Source of the DNA: Anaerolineaceae bacterium
GTDB taxonomy: Bacteria > Chloroflexota > Anaerolineae > Anaerolineales > Anaerolineaceae
Length of the DNA: 5,701 bases
Direction: 5' to 3'
NCBI GenBank assembly: GCA_017995665.1
Contig: JAGOIM010000104.1
Span: forward strand, 1 to 5,701
Below are positions 1 through 5,701 of the stretch, piece after piece. The position numbers and the translations under genes are program-made. Under the pieces are notes generated by a model. The model was given only the letters and a program-made list of their open reading frames with translations, had not been told where the DNA came from and did no database searches. Position 1 is the stretch's first letter. Every line of letters begins with the position of its first letter.

Positions 1-1
1 C

Positions 2-199
2 AGCACGGCCAACGCTTTTATTGGTGTCACCATGTTTAGTCTGGGCTTTATGATTAGCAATGCCATTGGCGGCTTTGTTTATGACAGCCTCGGCAACCGT
101 TATCTTTACCTAATGGGTGCCGGTTTCTCGCTTGTTTCGCTTGTTTTGGCACTTTGTGCCGGGAAGAATGAGCCAAAATTTGTTGACTCTATTGAATAA
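2..199 (+). CDS. MFS transporter, C-terminal fragment (5' end outside window)
   Basis: The frame is open from the left edge to a TAA stop and gives 65 residues, so only the 3' end of the gene is present. Two hydrophobic helices are visible at residues about 5-26 and 34-52. They are joined by a short loop reading GGFVYDSLGNRYLY and followed by a short polar tail ending KFVDSIE. A glycine-rich helix, a G-G-x-x-Y-D-x-x-G-x-R loop and a final helix is the usual look of helices 11 and 12 of the major facilitator superfamily, inner-membrane secondary transporters. The substrate cannot be read from this fragment. The next gene begins 11 bases after the stop on the same strand with no terminator between, so the two are probably co-transcribed. 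I am fairly sure of the superfamily and have no basis for a specific function. Confidence 0.7.
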   Translation, partial: STANAFIGVTMFSLGFMISNAIGGFVYDSLGNRYLYLMGAGFSLVSLVLALCAGKNEPKFVDSIE

Positions 200-200
200 A

Positions 201-205
201 GAGGG
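201..205 (+). promoter_or_regulatory. Shine-Dalgarno site for the nucleotidyltransferase-GNAT gene
   Basis: GAGGG lies 5 bases before the ATG at 211, directly after the stop of the transporter gene. It supports the start at 211 over the internal ATG at 307, which has only a weak purine run (GAAAAG) upstream. Confidence 0.7.
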
Positions 206-210
206 ATTAT

Positions 211-1380
211 ATGAAAGATTTGCAAACATTCCGCCCTGCAGACCCTAAACTGGAAGCTCTGCTGAAAGACTTCCCAACCTGCGACCGGCCAAACGAAAAG
301 CCCCTCATGGATGAAGAAGAGGTCGTTCGAATTATCCAACTGGCAGAAATTGCCGGAATCCCGATTGTAGTTGACGGTGGCTGGGGAGTGGATGCGCTTT
401 TGGGCTGGCAAACCCGCGAACACCTTGATTTGGATTTGGCAATCAACCAGCAATATTTAGCCCGCATGCTCAACATTTTGCGTCGTTTGGGCTATCAATA
501 TCTCCCCCGGGCGGATGAATGGGAACATAATTTTGTCCTTGAAAATGGTGCCGGACATCAAATCGACATTCACAGCTTTGTTCGCAACAGCAAGGGACAG
601 ATTGTGGGCGGTGTGGAATATCCGGGCGATTCATTAAACGGCGAAGGACGGATTGCAGGCACGAACCTCGCTTGCATTCAAACTGAGTGGCAGCTCGATT
701 TTCACCTTGGTTACGATTTTGACCATCAGGATTATCAGGATGTCAACTATCTTTGCAATTTACGCCGTATCCAACTGCCTCCGGAATATCGCGATTATGC
801 CAATTCGCTTTATCTGGGTGAGCAAACGGAACCCTGGCAAAGGAATGAAGATATCAAAGTTCGCCTGCCCCATTGCAGTGAGGAATATCTAACTTTTAGT
901 AATATTTTGGATAAAAGTCAGCGCGAAAGCCTGACACCCATTGCAGAAGATAACTTTTTGGAGCTATTAACCAAATACAGCGATGCTGATGGATTAACTT
1001 TGGCAGATTTGCGGGATTATGGCTTGCGCACAGGCTTAGTATTACTAAAAAATGAGAAGGTAATTGGCGCTTCTGAGCTTATTTATGAGCCGGAAGGGGG
1101 CGAAAAATGGTTTATTCGGCAAATTTCTTTAACAAAACATGCTGATTATTCCTCTCTTTTTATGGCTTTATTGCGTTCAACAATTTTGGAAGCCCGAAGG
1201 GCAGGGGCAAAAGCGCTTGAGGCATTGCCACTTGACGACAGCATCCAGCCTCGTCCGGCTTTGCCCGATCGCTATGATGCGGCTGATATCGGCTATGCCA
1301 GTTGTTTCATGCGGGCTGGCTTCAGACGGCTCGAACCAATCCCGGGCAGCCGCTGGGGTTTGGTTAAAGTCCAGGTTTAA
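211..1380 (+). CDS. LnuA-like nucleotidyltransferase fused to a GNAT-like C-terminal domain
   Basis: The 389-residue protein has two parts. Residues about 34-190 resemble the lincosamide/aminoglycoside nucleotidyltransferase family (LnuA, ANT(2'')-type), which transfers a nucleotide to a drug hydroxyl. They carry DGGWGVDALLG (55-65), REHLDLDL (69-76) with probable metal ligands D73 and D75, then QIDIH (117-121) with D119 as a possible third acidic residue, and WQLDFHLGYD (160-169), all in the order seen in LnuA. Known LnuA proteins are about 160 residues, so this one is over twice as long. Residues about 215-389 read like a GNAT acetyltransferase: strand LVLLKNEKVIGASEL, helix FMALLRSTILEARRAGAKALEALPL, then CFMRAGFRRLEP near the end. 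The acetyl-CoA loop, normally (Q/R)xxGx(G/A), is replaced by a stretch around 303-316 with no glycine, so acetyl transfer is doubtful. It probably acts in the cytoplasm. Lincosamide modification is a guess from homology; the natural substrate could differ. Residues 1-33 are a polar extension of unknown role. Confidence 0.75.
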   Translation: MKDLQTFRPADPKLEALLKDFPTCDRPNEKPLMDEEEVVRIIQLAEIAGIPIVVDGGWGVDALLGWQTREHLDLDLAINQQYLARMLNILRRLGYQYLPRADEWEHNFVLENGAGHQIDIHSFVRNSKGQIVGGVEYPGDSLNGEGRIAGTNLACIQTEWQLDFHLGYDFDHQDYQDVNYLCNLRRIQLPPEYRDYANSLYLGEQTEPWQRNEDIKVRLPHCSEEYLTFSNILDKSQRESLTPIAEDNFLELLTKYSDADGLTLADLRDYGLRTGLVLLKNEKVIGASELIYEPEGGEKWFIRQISLTKHADYSSLFMALLRSTILEARRAGAKALEALPLDDSIQPRPALPDRYDAADIGYASCFMRAGFRRLEPIPGSRWGLVKVQV

Positions 1381-1440
1381 CATAAAAAGAAAGATGAAAT
1401 CCTCATCCTCAGTCGTTTATCCACGAATGGCTGTCCTCCA

Positions 1441-1449
1441 TGCTATAAT
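1441..1449 (+). promoter_or_regulatory. Extended -10 promoter for the phosphodiesterase/GH3 operon
   Basis: TGCTATAAT is a perfect extended -10 element (TGn followed by TATAAT). It lies 24 bases before the ATG at 1474, so transcription would start near 1456 and give a leader of under 20 bases. No good TTGACA-like -35 sits 16-18 bases upstream; the hexamer at 1421-1426 is CCACGA. An extended -10 can compensate for that in housekeeping-sigma promoters. It is in the only real intergenic gap, 1381-1473. The rest of that gap holds one 5-bp stem (1393-1397 with 1403-1407) and no convincing terminator or operator. Confidence 0.65.
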
Positions 1450-1462
1450 ATTTGCCTAGAGA

Positions 1463-1468
1463 AGAAGG
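1463..1468 (+). promoter_or_regulatory. Shine-Dalgarno site for the phosphodiesterase gene
   Basis: AGAAGG sits 5 bases before the ATG at 1474. The start is also supported by the protein, which begins within a few residues of the first core strand and the HRG motif. Confidence 0.7.
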
Positions 1469-1473
1469 TAAAT

Positions 1474-2208
1474 ATGCAACCATTAATCATCGCACACCGA
1501 GGCGCTTCGGCTTTTGCGCCTGAAAATACTATGGCGGCTTTTAGACTTGCCAAGCAGCTCAATGCCGACGGTATCGAACTGGATGTACAGCTCTCAGCCG
1601 ACCACAAGCTGGTGGTCCTTCACGACCGCAAGCTGGATCGCACCACCAACGGAGAAGGAAAAGTTGACAAATTAACCTGGAACGAAATGATAAACCTCGA
1701 TGCCGGCAGCCATTTTGGCGAACTATTCAAAAACGAACGCCTGCCTCTTTTGGAAGAGGTCTTCGAAGAACTGGGCGGCAAGCTTCTCATTAATGTAGAG
1801 TTGAAAAACATCGACACGCCTTATAATGGTTTGACCGAACCAGTGGTCAGACTAATTCAAAAAATGAACCTAATTGACTCTGTCATTCTTTCGTCTTTCA
1901 ATGACATGAATTTGCTTGAAGCAAAAAGCCTCGAACCACGGATAGGCCGTGGCTTTCTGACCATCCCCGGGCTTGCCGGCGCACCGGATCGCAGACCGAA
2001 TGGCAGGCGCCTCCAATTCACTGCGTTACATCCTTATTTTGGGGATGTCACAGATCGAATGGTGAAACGTTTTCATAATCGTGGCATGCAAGTCAATGTT
2101 TGGACCGTCGATAAGGACGACGATTTGCTCAAAATGAAGGCTTTAGGTGTTGACATGATTATTTGCAACGACCCCAAACATGCCCGTGAGGTTATCGAAG
2201 CGGCATGA
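1474..2208 (+). CDS. Glycerophosphodiester phosphodiesterase (GDPD family)
   Basis: This 244-residue protein would hydrolyse glycerophosphodiesters, such as deacylated phospholipid head groups, to sn-glycerol 3-phosphate and an alcohol. It is a single TIM-barrel domain covering the whole length, typical of the short bacterial UgpQ-like form. Family motifs are complete: HRG (8-10), PENT (16-19), ELDVQ (35-39) with metal ligands E35 and D37, HD (50-51) supplying the second catalytic histidine, VELK (108-111) with E109 and K111, and VNVWTVD (207-213) followed by GVDMIICNDP near the end. No signal peptide or membrane segment is seen, so it should be cytoplasmic. Its own extended -10 promoter lies just upstream. 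Its stop overlaps the start of the GH3-like gene in ATGA at 2205-2208, so the two are translationally coupled. That suggests, without proving it, joint work on envelope breakdown products. The exact diester substrate cannot be read. Confidence 0.93.
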   Translation: MQPLIIAHRGASAFAPENTMAAFRLAKQLNADGIELDVQLSADHKLVVLHDRKLDRTTNGEGKVDKLTWNEMINLDAGSHFGELFKNERLPLLEEVFEELGGKLLINVELKNIDTPYNGLTEPVVRLIQKMNLIDSVILSSFNDMNLLEAKSLEPRIGRGFLTIPGLAGAPDRRPNGRRLQFTALHPYFGDVTDRMVKRFHNRGMQVNVWTVDKDDDLLKMKALGVDMIICNDPKHAREVIEAA

Positions 2209-4964
2209 AAGCTAAAGTTTGGCGGCTTTTGCTCTCTTTTTGCCTGATTTTTTCGCTTTTTAATCTTCAGCCAAAACCAGCTTTTGCCCAACCCGATTAT
2301 GCTGAAACCATCCTTGCCAGGATGAGTGCGGCTGAAAAAGTCGGACAATTATTTTTGGTAACATTTGATGGCTCAACAGCCGCCGATAACAGCGCAATTT
2401 ATGAATTAATTACTAATTATCACCTTGGTGGTGTCGTTTTGAACAGCGAAAACGGCAATTTCACCGATGAAATCAGCAACACCTGGCAACTAATCCAACG
2501 TTTGCAAGAAATTAATTGGCAAAAGAACTCGGAAAATGGGACTTATGTTCCGCTTTATGTTGGGATGAGTCTGGTTCGCAATGATAACCATACAGCTCAG
2601 CTGCTAAACGGACTGAGCGACTATCCTTCCCCGATGTCCATCGGAGCCAGCTGGTCAACCGAAATTGCCCAGGAAGTTGGTGCATTGGTTGGGCAGGAAT
2701 TAACCGCCCTTGGTGTGAACTTGTTTTTCGGTCCTTCTTTGGATGTCGTTGACAGCAAAAATACTGTTGCGTCTGATTATGCCGGAACGCAAAGTTTCGG
2801 CGGTGACCCCTATTGGGTGGGTGAAATGGGAAAAGCCTATGTTGAAGGGGTTCACAATGGCAGTGGAAACAAAATCAGCGTCGTCGCCCGACATTTCCCG
2901 GGTTTGGGAAGCGTTGACCGCTCTCCGCTTGATGGAGTTTCGACTGTTCAAAAGACCTTAGACCAATTGAAGCAGATTGAACTGGCGCCCTATATGAGCC
3001 TGGTCAATGGCGAAAATCCGGGGCAAAAAGTTGACGGTTTGATGATTTCAGCCATTCGCTTTCAGGGCTTGCAGGGAAACATTCGTGCAACCACCATGCC
3101 GGTCAATTTTGACCAAAGCGCATTGGACCAATTGCTTTCCCCCGAACCATTGGCAGAATGGCGCGACAATGGCGGTTTGATTATCAGCGACAGTTTGGGC
3201 AGTCCGGCGGTACAGCTGGTTTTCAACTCCGGTGAAGATGAATACGAGCCGATAACTGTTGCCCGAACCGCTTTTTTGGCTGGGAATGACCTGCTCTATC
3301 TGGATATTTTTAAGAGTGAAACTGAGCCCAACCAAACAGAGACCATCATCAGAACAATCGAATTTTTCAGACAAAAGTACCAGGAAGATGCTCTGTTTGC
3401 TCAACGGGTTGATGATTCGGTCTTGAAAATTTTGCGGGCAAAGGCGAAACTTTACCCTGCATTTAATTATGAAAGCGTTCAAACCGCTGAGGAAGGGCTT
3501 TCTATTCTCGGACAAGCTGCGGCTTTGGAACTAAAGGTCAACCGCAGGGCCGTTACGCTTTTAGCTCCTTCAGCCGAATTTTTGAATTCAAGCATCCGGC
3601 AAGCCCCCACTTTGTACGACCGTATCACTATTTTTAGCGATTCACGCTCCCAAAAACAATGTGAAACTTGTCAATCAGAAGACAAGCTTGGTGTGATGGC
3701 TTTTGAGAATACGCTCAACCGCTTATATGGTCCCAACGGAACCAATCAATTGGATGGCGACCGGATATTTTCTTATAGTTTTGCCAATTTATGGGATATT
3801 TTGGATAATCGCACAGAAGTGGCTGACCCAAACCGGGTGGATAATTTGCGCCGTTCCCAATGGGTTATTTTCAATTTGATGAATGAAGATCCTAATCATC
3901 CGGAAAGTCGCGCTTTGAAACGCCTCTTGTCAGAAGGGCTCGACCTCTTGGGCGATAAAAACGTCATTGTCTTTAGCTATGATGCCCCCTACTACTTGGA
4001 TTCGACCGATTTGGCAAACGTAAGCGCCTATTACGCGCTCTACAACAGCAGTCAGAGCGCCTTGGATATTGCTGCTCGTGTTTTAATGCGCGAAACGACG
4101 GCTACCGGAGCTTTGCCGGTTTCTCTGAGCGCAATTGATTATCAATTAAATCAAATCACTTCTCCAAACCCCGATCAGGTAATCAAAATTCAATTGCTTA
4201 CCCCAGAAGTTTCCCAAACGGAAACTAACGAAGAAGTTGAGCAGCCGGTTGATACCCCGGTTCCGCTCTTTGCGATAGGTGAAAACCTGCGAATTCAAGC
4301 CGGTCCAATTGTCGATCAAAACGGAAATCAGGTACCAGATGGCACGGTTGTCCGTTTCACCATCCGATTTTCAACCGATAACCTGATTATCTCCCAGCCC
4401 GAAACCGTTACCCAAAAAGGTTTGGCGACAATCGATTATCGAATTGAGCGCGAAGGTGTTTTTGAAGTGGTTGCCGCCAGTGACAAAGCCCAAACATCCG
4501 GCAAATTAGTTTTGAACACGCTGGGTGGTTTTGCCCAAGTAATTATGCCTACCGAAACACCTCAACCAACGGCAACCGCAACGCCCGAACCGACCCCAAC
4601 CCCACTACCCGAACCGACCCCAACGCCCGATCCCAGTGCCAACCTGACCGGTTACCCGCGTTTGACAGACTGGCTTTTAGTCATCTTGCTGAATATCATC
4701 GGCGGCTTATTAGCCTGGGCTGCCGGTTATAAATGGTGGGGAGGTATCCGCTGGGGACTTCGTTCGGCACTATTGACCGTGGTTGGTGGCTTGTTTGCCT
4801 ATCTCTTGCTGACTTTTGGCATCAGCCCGATAATGGACTTGGTGAAAAGCAGTTCTTCCTGGTTTGTTGTGCAAATGAGTGTGATTGGGATGCTCTTTGG
4901 TTGGGCTGCTGCGCTTGTCTGGTGGATTCTCAGCCAGCCAAAGGCCGTTCTCCCCCCGAAATAA
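2205..4964 (+). CDS. Exported, membrane-anchored GH3-like protein with Ig-like domain and three C-terminal helices
   Basis: This is a 919-residue multidomain protein. Residues 1-28 are a type I signal peptide (KAKVWR, hydrophobic core, AFA before Q29). Residues about 32-420 form a glycoside hydrolase family 3 N-terminal barrel. It shows RHFPG (229-233) in place of KHFPGHG, and GLIISDSLG (324-332), where D329 matches the nucleophile. Residues about 446-642 resemble the GH3 C-terminal sandwich and end in ARVLMRETTATGALPVSL. Then come a beta-rich Ig-like domain (about 687-774), a Pro/Thr/Glu linker (782-810) and three hydrophobic helices (822-841, 852-873, 887-909) with a short tail. The predicted picture is a large extracytoplasmic body held by a C-terminal membrane module. 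Related enzymes cleave beta-N-acetylglucosamine or beta-glucosides. Here the NagZ DSH acid/base triad is not found after HFPG, so activity may be changed or lost. A C-E-T-C pair occurs at 486-489. The start is fixed by the signal peptide and the ATGA overlap. No proper Shine-Dalgarno is visible, so translation probably depends on the upstream gene. Confidence 0.88.
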   Translation: MKAKVWRLLLSFCLIFSLFNLQPKPAFAQPDYAETILARMSAAEKVGQLFLVTFDGSTAADNSAIYELITNYHLGGVVLNSENGNFTDEISNTWQLIQRLQEINWQKNSENGTYVPLYVGMSLVRNDNHTAQLLNGLSDYPSPMSIGASWSTEIAQEVGALVGQELTALGVNLFFGPSLDVVDSKNTVASDYAGTQSFGGDPYWVGEMGKAYVEGVHNGSGNKISVVARHFPGLGSVDRSPLDGVSTVQKTLDQLKQIELAPYMSLVNGENPGQKVDGLMISAIRFQGLQGNIRATTMPVNFDQSALDQLLSPEPLAEWRDNGGLIISDSLGSPAVQLVFNSGEDEYEPITVARTAFLAGNDLLYLDIFKSETEPNQTETIIRTIEFFRQKYQEDALFAQRVDDSVLKILRAKAKLYPAFNYESVQTAEEGLSILGQAAALELKVNRRAVTLLAPSAEFLNSSIRQAPTLYDRITIFSDSRSQKQCETCQSEDKLGVMAFENTLNRLYGPNGTNQLDGDRIFSYSFANLWDILDNRTEVADPNRVDNLRRSQWVIFNLMNEDPNHPESRALKRLLSEGLDLLGDKNVIVFSYDAPYYLDSTDLANVSAYYALYNSSQSALDIAARVLMRETTATGALPVSLSAIDYQLNQITSPNPDQVIKIQLLTPEVSQTETNEEVEQPVDTPVPLFAIGENLRIQAGPIVDQNGNQVPDGTVVRFTIRFSTDNLIISQPETVTQKGLATIDYRIEREGVFEVVAASDKAQTSGKLVLNTLGGFAQVIMPTETPQPTATATPEPTPTPLPEPTPTPDPSANLTGYPRLTDWLLVILLNIIGGLLAWAAGYKWWGGIRWGLRSALLTVVGGLFAYLLLTFGISPIMDLVKSSSSWFVVQMSVIGMLFGWAAALVWWILSQPKAVLPPK
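4584..4624 (+). repeat. In-frame 17-bp direct repeat encoding the Pro/Thr linker
   Basis: CCCGAACCGACCCCAAC occurs at 4584-4600 and again at 4608-4624, a period of 24 bases or 8 residues. It encodes PEPTPT twice (794-799 and 802-807) in the GH3-like protein's linker. The in-frame period suggests growth by slippage or duplication. Such linkers are flexible spacers between extracellular domains and membrane anchors. Confidence 0.85.
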
Positions 4965-4970
4965 GCTCTG

Positions 4971-5701
4971 TTACAGATTTCGAATCAGGGTCAGTAAAAG
5001 GCTGAGAAAAAGCAAGCCTCCGGCAAGAATGCTCAGTTGCGTTTCTGTTTTTCCCATCTGAAATCGCATCGAACGGGACGCCCTTCCGCCGATTCGCAAC
5101 AAATTTTCAGTACGTTCACCGGTTAGCGCTTTGACAAAAGTTGTCACGTTTTTAGGGCGGTCGTCCGGGTGCAACGACATAGCCCAAAGGATTGCCTCTT
5201 CAACCCGAGGGGTGATGGCTGGATTGATTGAGCGTGGCGATCGCAGGCTTTCTGGCTTGAGAAAGCGGTCGCGAACGTTCATCGGGGGCGTATTGGTTAA
5301 GAGGTGATAGAGTGTGCAGCCAAAGGCATAAACATCAGCCCGGGCGTCTGTATGACCGCTGTCGCCGCCATATTGCTCGAGGGGAGTATAGAGCGCCGTG
5401 CCCTGACCTTGCATAATCGTAATGGTTACTTCGTCCGGTGCCAAAAGTTTGACCAGTCCAAAATCGACCAGCTTAATCAAGCCGCTTGGAGTAACTTTGA
5501 GGTTCGAGGGTTTGATATCCCGATGCAAAATGGGCGGATCTTGGCTGTGAAGATAGCTAAGCGCATCGCCAATCTGCATTGCCCAATTGAGCACCTCTTC
5601 TTCTTTTAAAAACTTACCATTACTTTCTGCTTTGGCAAGCAAAGTGCGCAAATCGTCGCCGGGGACGTAATCCATAACGATAAAATCATCCTGTCCAATT
5701 G
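4971..5701 (-). CDS. Ser/Thr protein kinase, C-terminal part with tail anchor (5' end outside window)
   Basis: The reverse frame is open from the right edge to a stop at 4971-4973 and gives 242 complete codons. It starts inside the kinase hinge (DDFIVMDYVPGDDLRTLL), so the glycine loop and the ATP-binding lysine lie outside the window. The ATG at 5673-5675 is an internal methionine, not the start. Visible Hanks-type motifs are HRDIKPSN in the catalytic loop (HRD at 5517-5525), DFG (5457-5465), TPLEQYG in place of the usual APE, DVYAFGCTLYHLLT (helix F region with its aspartate) and HPDDRP with the conserved arginine. The kinase should therefore phosphorylate Ser/Thr residues in the cytoplasm. 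After the domain comes a basic stretch (GGRASRSMRFQMGK) and one hydrophobic helix reading LSILAGGLLFLSLLLTLI, with only three residues (RNL) after it. It is therefore a tail-anchored kinase with no extracellular sensor domain such as PASTA. It converges on the GH3-like gene with 6 bases between stops. Its targets are unknown. Confidence 0.92.
   Translation of the reverse strand, partial: IGQDDFIVMDYVPGDDLRTLLAKAESNGKFLKEEEVLNWAMQIGDALSYLHSQDPPILHRDIKPSNLKVTPSGLIKLVDFGLVKLLAPDEVTITIMQGQGTALYTPLEQYGGDSGHTDARADVYAFGCTLYHLLTNTPPMNVRDRFLKPESLRSPRSINPAITPRVEEAILWAMSLHPDDRPKNVTTFVKALTGERTENLLRIGGRASRSMRFQMGKTETQLSILAGGLLFLSLLLTLIRNL

Noticed and set aside
307..309. Alternative start (Met33) for the nucleotidyltransferase-GNAT protein
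   Set aside because: It would begin right at the conserved domain, but it lacks a good Shine-Dalgarno, whereas the ATG at 211 has GAGGG at proper spacing.
106..476. Two - strand open frames crossing the transporter/nucleotidyltransferase junction
   Set aside because: They overlap each other in different frames and lie opposite coding sequence with clear family motifs and a Shine-Dalgarno.
1393..1407. Possible terminator hairpin after the nucleotidyltransferase gene
   Set aside because: The stem is only 5 bp (GATGA/TCATC), AT-rich, and not followed by a T run.
3048..3515. A 155-codon open frame on the - strand inside the GH3-like gene
   Set aside because: It lies wholly antisense to a well-supported coding region, shows no recognisable motif, and its composition follows from the opposite strand.
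5304..5609. A 101-codon + strand open frame opposite the kinase
   Set aside because: It is antisense to the kinase catalytic core and has no recognisable domain.
5673..5675. ATG as the kinase start
   Set aside because: The frame stays open through to the right edge and encodes hinge residues (IGQDDFIV) upstream, so this methionine is internal to the kinase domain.

Overview
The window looks like a chromosomal segment of a Chloroflexota bacterium, probably Anaerolineae. This is inferred from protein style: a secreted GH3-like protein with a Pro/Thr/Glu linker and a C-terminal membrane module, a Ser/Thr kinase with a C-terminal membrane helix, and moderate GC content. No phylogenetic marker is present. 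I see no RNA gene, CRISPR array, insertion sequence or integrase. Coding density is very high, and the only gap above 20 bases is 93 bases long.

Left part (1-1380, + strand): the last 65 residues of a probable major facilitator superfamily (MFS) transporter. It is followed 11 bases later by a 389-residue protein. The first half of that protein resembles LnuA-type lincosamide nucleotidyltransferases, and its second half looks like a degenerate GNAT acetyltransferase fold. The two genes are close enough to be one transcript.

Middle part (1381-4964, + strand): a short intergenic region carries a perfect extended -10 promoter and leads a two-gene operon. The first gene is a cytoplasmic-type glycerophosphodiester phosphodiesterase. 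It overlaps by ATGA the second gene, a 919-residue exported and membrane-anchored GH3-like protein. The GH3-like protein has a signal peptide, GH3 N- and C-like domains, an Ig-like domain, a Pro/Thr linker and three C-terminal transmembrane helices. The pairing suggests a role in turnover of envelope lipid and glycan, but several NagZ catalytic-motif residues are missing from the GH3 domain.

Right part (4971-5701, - strand): the C-terminal two thirds of a Ser/Thr protein kinase with intact catalytic-loop and DFG motifs and a C-terminal tail anchor. It converges on the GH3-like gene, with only 6 bases between the stop codons and no visible terminator.

The most notable items are the nucleotidyltransferase-GNAT fusion beside a transporter, and the GH3-like protein that lacks the usual NagZ acid/base signature. 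Neither amounts to a clearly new multi-gene system.
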